Shown: positions 24,232-34,980 of the stretch, piece after piece
Layout: each line of letters starts with the position of its first letter
How positions within the stretch are numbered: the stretch's first letter is position 1
NCBI GenBank assembly: GCA_009823505.1
Contig: VZQC01003052.1
Coordinates: 683,332-747,331 of the forward strand
DNA: 64,000 bases
DNA from: Rhizomys pruinosus
Lineage: Eukaryota; Chordata; Mammalia; Rodentia; Spalacidae
Direction of reading: 5' to 3'
The notes under the pieces: generated by a model
Seen by the model: the letters and a program-made list of their open reading frames with translations, nothing else
What the model was told of the DNA's origin: nothing
Database searches by the model: none
Made by a program: the position numbers and the translations under genes

Positions 24232-27219
24232 ACTGTCTCAGAAATGTCCACTGTCTCAGACTCTGCTGTATCAGTCATGTCCGCTCTCTAAGTCCCTGTT
24301 GTCTCAGACATGTCCCCTGTCTCATTCCCTGTTGTCTCAGACATGTCCACTGTCTCATTCCCTGTTGTTTCACACATGTCCAATGTCTCAGTGCCTGTTG
24401 TGTCAGACATGGCCATTGTCTCATTCCCTGTTGTTTCACACATGTCCACTGCCTCAGTGCCTGTTTTCTCAGACATGTCCACTCTCTCAGTCCCTGTTGT
24501 CTCAGACATGTCCAAGGTCTGATTTACTGTTGTCTCAGACATGTCCAAAGTCTCAGTAACTGTTGTCTCAGACATGTCCACTGAATCAGTCTCTGTTTTC
24601 TCAGACATCTCCGTGGTCTCATTGGCTGTTGTCCTAGACATATCCAATATCTCAATCCCTGTTGTCTCAGACATGTCCACTGTCTCAGTCCCTCTTGTCT
24701 CAGACATGTGCAATGTGTAAATCCCTGTTGTCCCAGACATGTCCACTGTCTCAGTCAGTGTTGTCTCAGACAAGTCCACTATCTCAGTCCCTGTTGTCTC
24801 AGACATGTCCATGGTCTCAGTTCCGATTATCACAGACATGTCCACGGTGTCAGTACCTGTTGTATCAGACATGTCTACTGTCTCAGTACCTGTTGTCTCA
24901 GACATATCCATTGTCTCATTCGCTGATATCTCAGACATGTCCAAACTCTCAGTCCCTGTTGTCTCAGATATGTCCACTGCCTCAGTCCCGCTGGTCTCAG
25001 AGATGTCCCCTGTCTTAGTCCCTGTTGTCTCAGATGTATCTACTGTCTAAGTCCCTGTCTTCTCACACAGGACATCTCCACTGTCTCAGACATGTCAACT
25101 GTCTCAGTCTCTGTTGTGTCAGACACGTCCATTGTCTCAAACTGTGTTGTCTCAAACGTGTCAATTCTCTAAGTCCTTGTTGTCTCAGAAATGTCCCCTG
25201 TCTCAGTTTCCATTGTTCCACAAATGTTGACTGTCTCAGTCCCTTTTGTCTCAGACATGCCCACGGTCTCAGTCCCTGTTGTCTCAGACATGTACTCGGT
25301 CTCAGTCTCTGTTGTCTTAGACATGTCCATTGCCTCAATCCTGGTATTCACATACAGGTACACTGCCTCAGCTCCTCTTGTCTCAGACATGTCCACTGTC
25401 TCATTCCCTGTTGTCTCAGACATGTCCAATGTCTAAGTCCCTGTTGTCTCGGACATGTCCACTGTCTCAGTCCCTGGTGTCTCAAACAGGTCCTTGGCCT
25501 CAGTTCCCATTGTCTCAGACATGTCCATGGTGTCATGCCCTGTTGTCTTAGACATGTCCACTGTGTCAGTCCCTGTTGTCTCAGGCATTTCCAATTTCTC
25601 AGTCCCTGTTGCGTCAGACATGTCCAAAGTTTCAGTCCTGGTTATCTCAGATATGTCCAGTGTCTGAGTCCCTGCACTCTCAGACATGTCCAATGTCTAA
25701 TTCCCTGTTTGCTCAGACATGTCCAAGGTCTCAGTCCCTGTTGTCTCAGACATGTCCACTCTCTCAGTCCTTGTTTTCTCAGACATGTCCACTGTCTCAT
25801 TCCCTGTTGTTTTACACATGTCCACTGTTTCAGTGCCTATTGTCTCAGACTTGAACACGCTCTTAGTCGCAGTTGTATCATACATGTCCACTCTCTCAGT
25901 CCTTGTTTTCTCAAACATGTCCACTGTCTCAGACTTGTCCAGGGTCTCAGTCCCTGTGATCTCAGACATGTCCACAGTCTAAGACCCTGTTGTCTCACAT
26001 ATGTCCATTGTCTCTGTCAGTCCCTTTTGTCTCAGACATGTCCACTGTCTCAGTCCCTGTTTTTTAAGAACATATCTACTGTCTTAATCCCTGTTGTCTC
26101 AGACATGTCCACTGTCTGAGTCCCCGTTATCTCAGATATGTCCAATGCCATTCTCTCTTTGCTCAGACATATCCACAGGCTTGGTCCCTGTTGTCTCAGA
26201 CATTTCCAATTTCTCAGTTCCTGTTGACTCAGACATGTCCAATGTCTCAGGCACTGTTGTCTCAGACATGTCATGTCCCCTGTCTCAGACATGTCCACTG
26301 GCTCAGTCATGTCCACTGGCTCAGACTCTGCTGTATCAGTCATGTCCACTAAGTTCTTGTTTTCTCAGACATGTCCGGTGTCTCATTCCCTGTTGTTTCA
26401 CACATGTCCTCTGTCTCAGTGCCTGTTGTCTCAGACATATCCACTGACTCAGTCCCTCTTCTCTCAGACATGTCCAAAGTCTCGGTCCCAGTTGTGTCAG
26501 ATATGTCCAGTGTCTGAGTCCCTGCAGTCTCAGACATATCCAATGTCTGATTCCCTGTTGTCTCAGAGATGTCCAGGGTCTCAGTACCTGTTTTCTTAGA
26601 CATGTCCACTGTCTCAGGCACTGCTGTATCAGACATGTCCACTCTCTAAGTCCCTGTTGTCTCAAACATGACATGTCTGCTATCTCAGACATGTCCACTA
26701 TCTCAGTCCCTGTTGTCTCATACATGTCCACAGTCTCAGTCCCTATTGTCTCACACATGTCCAATGTCTCAGTCCCTGTTGTCTAAGACATGTCCAGGAT
26801 CTCAGTTCCTGTGGTCTCAGACATATCCATGGTCTCAGTCCCTATTGTCTCAGACATGTCCAAAAATCTCGGTCCTGGTTGTATCAGATATGTCCAGTGT
26901 CTGAGTCCCTGCAGTCTCAGACATTTCCAGTGTCTTATTCCCTGTTTCTCAGACATGTCCAAAGTCTCAGTCCCTGCTGTCTCAGACATGTCCACTGCCT
27001 CAGTCCCTGTTGTCTCAGACATGTCCACGGTCTCAATTTCTGTTGTCTCACACATATCTACTGTCTCAATCCCTGTAGTCTCAAACATGTCCACTGTCTC
27101 ATTCCCTGTTGTCTCAGATCTGTCCATTGTCTCAGTCCCAGTAGTCTCTGATGTGTCCACTCTTTCAGTCCCTGTTGTGTCAGATATGTCCACTGTTTAA
27201 GGCCCTGTCTTGTCAGACA

Positions 27220-27247
27220 GGACATGTCCACTGTCTCAGACATGTCA
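27220..27247 (+). promoter_or_regulatory. p53-like full site, 8-bp spacer
   Basis: GGACATGTCC (a perfect half-site) followed after ACTGTCTC by AGACATGTCA (one mismatch), at the GACAGGACATG short-unit junction. Match only. Confidence 0.3.
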
Positions 27248-28440
27248 ACTGTCTCAGTCTCTGTTGTCTCAGACATGTCCAGTGTCTCAAAATCTGTTGT
27301 CTCAGACGTGTCCACTATCTCAGTCCCTATTTTCTCAGACATGTCCACTGTCTCATTCCCTGTTTTCTCAGACATGTCCACTGTCTCAGTTCTTGGTTTC
27401 TCAGACATTTCCATGGTCTCACACCCTGATGTCTCAGACATGTCCACTGTCTCAGTCCCTGCTGTCTCAGACATGTCTAATTTCTCTGTCCCTGGTGTTT
27501 TTATACATGTCCACTGTCTCAATCCCTGGTTTTTCAGACATTTCCATGGTCTCAGACCCTGTTGTCTCAGACATCTGTGTTGTCTCACACATGTCCACTG
27601 TCTCTGTCTGATGTTTCAGACATGTACACTGTCTCAGTGCTTGTTGTCTAAGACATGTCCACTGTCTCAGTCCCTGGTTTCGCAGACATTTCCATGGTCT
27701 CAGTCCCTGTTGTCTCAGACATGTCCACTCTCTCAGTCCCTGCTGTCTCAGACATGTCTGTCTAAGTCCCTGTTGTCTCAGACATGTCCACTGTCTCAGT
27801 CAGTGTTGTGTCGGACATGACCACTATCTCAATCCCTGTTGTGTCAGACACGTCCACTGTCTCAGTCCCTGGTGTCTCAAAGAGGTCCTCAGCCTCACTT
27901 CCCATTATCTCAGACATGTCCTCCTTGTCAGGCCCTGTTGTCACAGATATGTCCACGGTGTCAGTCCCTGTTGACTCAGGCATTTCCAATGTCTCAGTCC
28001 CTCTTGTCTCAGACATGTCCAAAACCTTGGTACTGGTTGTCTCACATATGTCCAGTTTCTGAATCCCTGCATTCTCAGACATGTTCAACGTCTGATTTCC
28101 TGATTTCTCAGATATGTCAAAGGTCCCATTCCCTGTTGTCTCAAACCTGTCCACAGTCTCAGTCCCTGTTTTTCAGACATGTCCACCGTCTCAATCCCTG
28201 TTGTCTCAGACATGTCCACTGTCTCTTTCCCTGTTTCACACATGTCCACAGTCTCAGTGGTAGTTGTCTCAGACATGAACATGCTCTTAGTCGCAGTTCT
28301 TTCAGACATGTCCACTGTCTCAATCCCTGTTGTCTCAGACATATCCACTGTCTCAGACCTTGTTTTCTGGGATATGTCCACTGTCTGAGACCCTATTGTC
28401 TCAGGCATGTCCACTGTCTCAGTCACTGTTGTCTCAGAAA

Positions 28441-28468
28441 TGACATGTCCACTGCCTCAGACATGTCC
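28441..28468 (+). promoter_or_regulatory. p53-like full site, 8-bp spacer
   Basis: TGACATGTCC, spacer ACTGCCTC, AGACATGTCC; 19 of 20 positions fit. Match only. Confidence 0.3.
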
Positions 28469-29074
28469 ACTGTCTCAGTCCCTGTTGTCCTAGACATGTC
28501 CACTTTCTCACTCCCTGTTATCTCATAAATGTCCAATGTCAGAATCCCTGTTTTCTCAGACAAGAGATTTCCACTGTCTCATTCCCTGTTGTCTCAGACA
28601 TGTCCACTGTCTGAGTCCCCGTTATCTCAGATATGTCCAATGTTGTTCCCTCTTTGCTCAGACATGTCCACAGACTTAGTCCCTGTTGTTTCAGACATGT
28701 CCACTGTCTCAGTCTCTGTTTTATCAGACATGTCCACTCTCTAAGTCCCTGATGTCTCAGACATGACATTTCTGCTGTCTCAGATATGTCTACTGTCTCA
28801 GTCCCTATTGTCTCATACATGTCCACAGTCTCAGTCCCTTTTGTCTCAGACATGTCCAATGTCTCAGTCTCTGTTGTCTAATACATGTCCAGGTTCTCAG
28901 ATCCTGTGGTCTCAGATATGTACATGGTCTCAGTCCCTGTTGTCTCAGACATGTCCACTCTCTGAGTCCCTGTTGTCTCAGACGTCTCCGCTATCTCAGT
29001 CCCTTTTTTTTCCAAACATGGCATGTCCACTTTCTCAGACATGTCCAATTTCTCAGTCCCTGTTGTCTCAGACA

Positions 29075-29102
29075 TGACATGTCCACACTCTCAGACATGT
29101 CC
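29075..29102 (+). promoter_or_regulatory. p53-like full site, 8-bp spacer
   Basis: TGACATGTCC, spacer ACACTCTC, AGACATGTCC. This is the most distal of the sites I located, about 550 bases from the end of the array. Match only. Confidence 0.3.
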
Positions 29103-29654
29103 ACTGTCTCAGACCCTGTTGTCTCAGACATATCCACTCACTCTGTCCCTGTTGTCTCAGGCATATCTTTTTTCTCAGTCCCTGTGGTCTCAGACACGAA
29201 CAACCTCTTTTTCCCTGTTGTCTCAGATACGTGCAAAGTCTCATTCACTGTTGTCAAAGACATATCCACTGTCTCAGTTCCTGCTATCTCAGACATTTCA
29301 CTCTCTCCATCCCTGTTGTTTCAGACATGTCCAAGGTCTCAGTCCCTGTTTTCTCAGACATGTCCACTGTCTCATTCACTTTTATCTCAGACATGTCCTC
29401 TCTTTCAGTCCCTGTTCTCTCAAACATGACCATGGCCTCATTTTCTTTTGTCTCAGGCATGTCAACTGTCACAGTCCCTGTTGTCTCAGACATGTCCACG
29501 CTCTCAGTTCTTGTTGTCTCCGACATGTCCACGGTGAGAGTCCCTGTTGTCTCAGACATGTTCACAGTCTCAGGCACTGTTGACTTAGATGTGTCTATTG
29601 TCTAAGTCCCTTTTGTCTCAGACAAATCCACTGTCTCATTCCCTATTGAAATGA

Positions 29655-30530
29655 GAAGAGGTTCATCTAAGAAAATGGTCTCCACAACTATTCAAACAGC
29701 TTAGGGTTAAGTTAAAATCTTTCTGGGATTTAATGACTTTAAATTACTAAAAAGCAGCTACATAGCTCATGACCTGGCCAATGAGTCAAAATGACAATTT
29801 GACAAGGCAGCATGCTGGGCCTCATCCCTGGGGTTTCAGCTTTACCACTGCATTGGTAAAATTGCAATAGTAGCTTGTGAAACCTCCCAAGAAGTCAATC
29901 TTGGGAATCACAAAAGCTAGCCAAGTAGAGATCAATGGTTTAAATAGATGAATCACATGTAAGGAAATTGAGATAGTAAGAAAATTTTCCAACTGAAAAA
30001 CCCCAGACCAGGAAGGATTTACAACAGAATTATTCCAGAATTCCAGAAGAGCTACGATCAATACTTATCAAATTTTTCACAAAATAGAAACAGAGGGAGA
30101 ACCACTAAATTCCTTCTATAAACCAGGCCTCACTCTAATATTAAATCCAAGTAAAGGCACATCCAAAAAAAGGAAACAATACACTCATACCCTTAATGCA
30201 TATAGACACAAATATTCTGAACAAAATACTTGCAATCCACATACAGGGACACATTAGGAGGATCATCCACCATGATCAACTTGGCATTATTCTAGAGAGG
30301 CAGGAATAATTCAATACATGAGTCAATAAATGACATAAATCATACAAATGGACTCAAAGATAAAAATCACATGGTTATATCAATAGGTCCAAAATAGGTA
30401 TTTGACAAAATTAAATATGTATTTATGATAAAATCCTAGTAGGAACTGGACTGAAGGGAACATATCTCAACTTAATTAAAGCTCTATACAGCAAACCCAC
30501 AGCCAACATCATTCTATGGGCTAGCATTCC
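29655..30530 (+). mobile_element. Decayed L1 fragment, ORF2 reverse-transcriptase region
   Basis: AT-rich sequence directly after the array. From about 30000 it follows the order of an L1 ORF2 polymerase core on the + strand: GGATTTACAACAGAATTATTCCAG, a segment for fetching a template, CACCATGATCAACTTGGC, then TTTGACAAAATTAAA and AGCTCTATACAGCAAACCC. Many stops and indels show it is long dead. The first few hundred bases are less certain. A homologous stretch lies at 35900-36600. Confidence 0.75.
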
Positions 30531-30539
30531 AGCCATAAC

Positions 30540-30775
30540 CTCCCAGAAACACAAGTGAGAGTCATAGGACCTCCATGCTAATTCCCATGGATTGGGATGT
30601 GATTATCCAAAGCTCTGGGATTGGACCCTGGGAGGGGAGGTCACACTGCCTGTATAATCAATTGCAACATTTGAATAAAGCACCATTCTGTGTTTGGATT
30701 CATACCACTATGTGGCTGTGTGTTGGACTTCTCACACTTGTGCTTCTTGCTTGGCCTGGCCCACTGTAGATATGG
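30540..30775 (+). mobile_element. Possible LTR fragment
   Basis: CTGTATAATCAATTGC (30651) followed 24 bases on by GAATAAAGCACC and then a pyrimidine-rich TTGTGCTTCTTGCTTGGC stretch resembles the TATA-R-polyA-U5 order of a retroviral LTR. No second LTR or target duplication was found. Could be chance. Confidence 0.3.
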
Positions 30776-30924
30776 CCTGGCTTATTTTTAATACATAATG
30801 CTAACATCTGAATGTTTTACAGAGGAGAAACTAGTTGAAGATGTACCCAACACACCTAAAGGAACAAAGATAATAAAGTACATTCATTAAGGAGGGATAC
30901 CAGGGACAGGTATACTTGGAAAAA

Positions 30925-31130
30925 TTTTTTTTTCACATAAATTTATTTTTATTTTTTTAACAATTCTAGACCCATGTTCCCGCCCATTCCCCCACCCCAC
31001 CAGAGCTCATGCATTCTGCCAAACATGCTTTTCATATCTTTCTCAGTCTTTCTCAATATTCTCCATGAGGAAGTTGACTGTTTTGAGCAGAAGTTCACTG
31101 TTTCAGTCAGTTCTTTGATGCAGAACTTTC

Positions 31131-31168
<38 letters not shown>

Positions 31169-31695
31169 CCAATATGCATTATGCCCAACTGCTTTGGGCA
31201 AAAGCTCAGGGGGCCCTACACAAGAAATACTTACAACTAGGTAATTGGCAGTAGCATCCACAGATGAGGGATACCATTCGTCGTTTGTTTTTCTGGGACT
31301 GTGTTACTTCACTCAGTATGATGTACTTTATCTCCAGCCATTTTCCTGCAAAGCTTTTGATGTCTTTCTTTACTACTGCATAGAACTCTGTTGTGTAAAT
31401 GTTCACATTTTCTCTATCCACTCGTCAGTTGAGGGGCGTTTAGGTTGGTTCCAGCTCCTTCCTATTGTGAAGAGAGCTGCAATAAACATGACTGTGCATG
31501 TATCTCTTTGGTGGGGTGAGTCTTGAGGGTACATGCCCAGGAGTGGTATGGCTGGGTCAGGTGGCAAGTTCATTCCAAGTCTTCCAAGGGTTCTCCGCAC
31601 TGCTTTCCATAGTGGCTGTATGAGTTTACATTCCCACCAGCAGTGGATGAGTGTTCCCCTTTCCCCACAACCTCTCCACACTGTATCATTTGTTT
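30925..31695 (-). mobile_element. 5'-truncated L1, 3' end of ORF2 plus 3' UTR
   Basis: Minus-strand L1. Frame 31403-31681 encodes the ORF2 C-terminus with the signature [18 protein letters not shown]. Downstream on the minus strand come a short 3' UTR with a (GTT)n tract on the + strand and a T-rich stretch (30925-30960) corresponding to the poly-A tail. The element starts abruptly near 31695, the usual 5' truncation. It is the same subfamily as the L1 at 61548-62513. Confidence 0.88.
31130..31166 (+). repeat. (GTT)n microsatellite in the L1 3' UTR
   Basis: About eleven uninterrupted TTG/GTT triplets. On the L1 coding strand this reads (AAC)n. Confidence 0.95.
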
Positions 31696-32110
31696 TTCGT
31701 TTTTTTTTTTTTTCTTTTTTTATTTAGTGGGATTCTACAATACACAGTTATTGCAGATACATTGATGTTACTCAGTATCGTCATACAATATATGGTATTT
31801 GCAATTTGTTTTGACAGTGTATCTATGTCAAAATTTGAAACAACCCATGTTCCCATAGTTCCAGTTGAGAAGCTTGTATGCACAGGCATGTTTGATCAAT
31901 CAGGAGTCCAGACTATATTCCTGTATTCTCATGATTCACCCCTATCTCTTCCAACCCTTACAATTCTACCTATGCTCCTCTTCCGCAGTTTGTTCCTGGG
32001 CTTTGGGAAAGGGGCACAAGTGGTGGAAGAAAACAGTCTAATTTTTTGGAGTGGTCATTTTGGACTCCAGTCTGTTCAGGTTGTTCCCCTTCATGGATGA
32101 CAGCTTTCCC
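31696..32110. other. Unassigned sequence after a poly-T run
   Basis: A T-rich run (31700-31725) adjoins the L1 truncation point and could be the reversed tail of a second retroelement extending to about 32110. No coding signature is seen. Confidence 0.3.
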
Positions 32111-33470
32111 AGTGTTTAACTTTTAGTCATACTAACAAAGCACAAGGTATTGGATGTACAGGCATTTAAGCAGTACCAATTATTTATGTCAAGCTAAGCT
32201 GTGAGCACAGACACAGATGCTAGGATGGTATGCTAATCCCAAAACTGTGGTTTCTCAATAAAGGGTGACAAGTTCTTATTGTGGCTTAACCAACTCCTAA
32301 CCACTAGATTACATAAGTTTTGTGGCATCTGCTGTGAGTTATTCCTCCCAAGAGAGAGCTAATAGCCAAATAAATTTGGGATATATATAACACTTGGCTG
32401 CACTGTTGCACAGTATCTCCAGGCTGTTGAGGTGTAGCGAATATTGCTGGAGGAGTCTGCGTTGTCTCAGGGAGACGAAATATTTTGCTGTATTGCTTTA
32501 GTGGCCTTTGGTAATGCCTCTAGTGTTTCAGAGGCCAGTTGTATGCTAGCAAGTGACGTCTCATAACATTTTTCATGCTCAAAACAGGTCTTCGACAACA
32601 GGGACCTTACTGCTTCTCCTTGCATATATTCCACTTATAGGCAAAAGGCCTTTATAATTTGGGGGGGGCGGGTTGAATATACCCTAGCCAACATCTCCTA
32701 GGCAGAATAATTCATGCTGTTGTAGAGCTTTCCTGTAGTTATATATTTGGCTTAATTACACAGCTTATAAACACTTTACTATTGAATTTGGCTCTAGATT
32801 AGAGAAATATCCTTTCACAGTTCCTATGCCTATCAATCAATTAATATGTTAATGCCTGTTTTATAGGAAATTACCACTGTAACAATTGGCTCTAAGTTTA
32901 ACAGTTAGGGAGTCGTTTCATTACCATCAATGTTTTTCTTTTTCCTATAAAGGGGAGAGGTAGTAGGAAGGTTTCTCAGTTATCTGGAAGGTAAACTTCA
33001 TTAGGGCACCATTTATAAACAGTATCAACCTAAATATTTATTCAGAGCGATGCTCAGTGTCCGTGTACTCAGGCATGGGGTGGGGGCTGAGGTTTCCTCA
33101 TTCCTACATGTTCAGATGGGTCACTCTCTGCTGGAATTTCCCAGTTCATCCTGCACAAGCCAAAGTTAGTACATTTTCCCTGGGCTTTACGATTGGTGAT
33201 TTGTTTACTGTGGGAACATAAAATTCTCCTCCCATTGTAGTTTCTCAGTAAAAATTGAAAATATATCAATAGGATTGGAAGACAGAGTTTCCATTTGTAT
33301 CCCAGAATAGTACCATTTGTATCCCAGGATAGTACCCCACCTCCCTCTTTTTTTTAGGTTTTTATGTTTTGACCTATAGATGCCTAAGTTGTATTACACA
33401 TACCCATAAACAGGAGCCAAGGCATAAGCTTTCATTAAATTTACCCAAACTCTTTCTCATTGACTGTATG
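32111..33470. other. Unassigned AT-rich intergenic DNA
   Basis: No open frame of note, no SINE and no clear LTR pair. A GGGGGGGCGGG run lies at 32661-32671. It may contain old repeats too decayed to recognise by eye. Confidence 0.4.
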
Positions 33471-33474
33471 CTAC

Positions 33475-34000
33475 TTATTTGGGAAGGAAATTTAAGCTTA
33501 GTTCCTTTAAATTGTCTTACAAGTAAAATAAAGTGTTATAATGTGATGTTGTGTAAATCAGAAAAAATGTATAGGCCATTTGTATACCTTAACCCAATAC
33601 AAATTATAAATAAAACAATAAACATTTTATATTCCCAATTAGTTCAATTGTATTACCATTTCCACCAAAATCTACACCTAAATTTCAGTAATCTAAACAG
33701 TTCACTAAGCCTTAAAATATCCTATACTTGGTGGATAAAGCTTGGGCAGGGTTGAGTACCTGCTAAATAAATTTTACCCATTAAACACTTTGCTCTTTAA
33801 CGCTATATGACTACATTAAGACTTCTACTTATTTGGGAAGTAAAATTTAATCTTAATTCCTTTAAATTGTCCTACAAGTAAAAGAAAGTGTTACCCTGTG
33901 ATGTTGATATTCCAGAAAAATATTGAGACCAACCCAATAAAATCTATAAATAAAACAACTAGCATTTTATATTCCCAGTTAGTTCAAATGTCAGTATCTA
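33475..34000 (+). repeat. Local direct duplication, two copies about 350 bp apart
   Basis: The segment starting CTTATTTGGGAAG at 33474 recurs from about 33827. Both copies share TTCCTTTAAATTGTC(T/C)TACAAG, then GTGATGTTG, then ATAAATAAAACAA and CATTTTATATTCCCA. The copies are roughly 175 bases each and clearly diverged. Nature unknown. Confidence 0.75.
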
Positions 34001-34080
34001 GCTCCTTTTTTTAGCACAAGAATCTTTCATATAAAACCAATTTGCAAGCAGTTGTGCCCCAGCCCACAGAGCCCAAGGAT

Positions 34081-34129
34081 CCCACCATCCAGCTGGAGGG
34101 GCTAGAATGACCATCCAGCTGGAGGGGTT
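34081..34129 (+). repeat. Short tandem duplication
   Basis: CCATCCAGCTGGAGGGG occurs twice, separated by CTAGAATGA. Confidence 0.85.
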
Positions 34130-34130
34130 T

Positions 34131-34262
34131 TTTAAAGTAAGATTTGGTACCAGTCGGAAAATTGAATTGTCTATACATCCAAAAGGTATGGTGACATGGA
34201 CATTTGTGCCTGTCTTTTGAATAATTTTCCTACCTCTATATTTTGCTTTATGGTCAGATGAT
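34131..34262 (+). mobile_element. Fragment related to the class II ERV relic at 41640-43222
   Basis: Resembles 42000-42125 in order and content: TGG(T/G)..., then TGACATGGACATTTGTGCC versus TAACATGGACATTTGTTCC, then CCTACC and TTTGCTTTATGGTCAG versus TTTGGCTTTGTGGTCAG. It therefore looks like a second relic of the same retroviral region (integrase end/env start), with no open frame. Confidence 0.45.
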
Positions 34263-34295
34263 ACATATGGATAGATAGATAAAAGAATATGGTAC

Positions 34296-34395
34296 CAAAT
34301 ATCTCAGAGTTCAAGGCCAGGCTGAACTACATCACCAGTACCAGGGTAGCTGGTATTATGGGGAGACCCTGTCTCAAAAAGACCAAAAAAAATAG
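34296..34395 (+). mobile_element. Partial B1-like SINE
   Basis: Right-hand part of a B1: AGTTCAAGGCCAGGCTGAAC, then GGGGAGACCCTGTCTCAAAA and an A-rich tail. The left part with the RNA polymerase III boxes is missing. Confidence 0.6.
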
Positions 34396-34967
34396 AGAGA
34401 TAAAGAATAAATACTCACTATTTTGTTGTCTGCCAGAACTTTCTCACCTTCAAGGACAGTTACTACCTTAACGTGACTGATGGAAAAAATATTCTGAGCA
34501 AATTCCACTAATCAACAAGCAGGGGCTATAATGATAATATCTGATAAAGTAGACTTCAAACTAAAACTAATTAGAAGAGATAAATGGGTCACTTCATTCT
34601 GATAAAATGAACCACTATGATGTTCCAATCCAATTCTAATGTACCCCATTTCAGAAAAACAGTAAGGCAGTACTTTCAGACTCAGAATAATCCCATATCT
34701 GTAACAGGAGAGGACTTTAGCACCATAGTTTCCAATTAGAGAGATAAAATACACAAAGAATAAACAGAAAGACATCCCAATTAAATGATACATCTAATGG
34801 GTCTAAAAGATATCAAATATTTCCCCTAAGCAACAAAGAATCTACTTAAGATTCAGCACTCCATGGAACGTTCTACAAAACTGACTACATGTTGAAGCCC
34901 AATATAAACCACAACAAAGATGGAAAAATGAAATACTTCTATCAAACCACAACAAAACAAAGCTTAA
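34396..34967 (+). other. AT-rich LINE-like sequence, unassigned
   Basis: The sequence reads like decayed retroelement DNA (for example GATAAAGTAGACTTCAAACT and GACTACATGTTGAAGCCCAA) but I cannot assign it to a family. It is continuous with the sequence after the B1 insertion at 34981-35265. Confidence 0.35.
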
Positions 34968-34980
34968 AATTAACATGGAA

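Larger units (their letters stand above)
23273..29648 (+). repeat. 33-bp minisatellite array, distal block
   Basis: Continues the array in the same orientation and phase after the MaLR insertion, about 193 units. It holds the same variant classes: CTGCAG units at 23403, 26522 and 26909, the CTTCTCACACAGGACATC short unit at 25059, and the AACATGCTCTTAGTCGCAG-type unit near 25855, 28276 and elsewhere. The last recognisable unit ends around CATTCCCTATTG at 29638-29648, followed by a sharp change to AT-rich LINE sequence. Confidence 0.97.

Noticed and set aside
1..29648. Dozens of 60-370-codon open frames on both strands as genes
   Set aside because: They are a by-product of a 33-base unit that is open in five of six frames. 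They overlap on both strands, shift frame at short units, and have no splice or promoter context.
1..29648. CRISPR array
   Set aside because: Units are contiguous and diverged with no unique spacers, the genome is a rodent's, and no cas genes exist.
1..29648. Zinc-finger or leucine-rich-repeat gene exon
   Set aside because: The 11-residue repeats lack the Cys/His spacing of zinc fingers and the LxxLxLxxN pattern of leucine-rich repeats.
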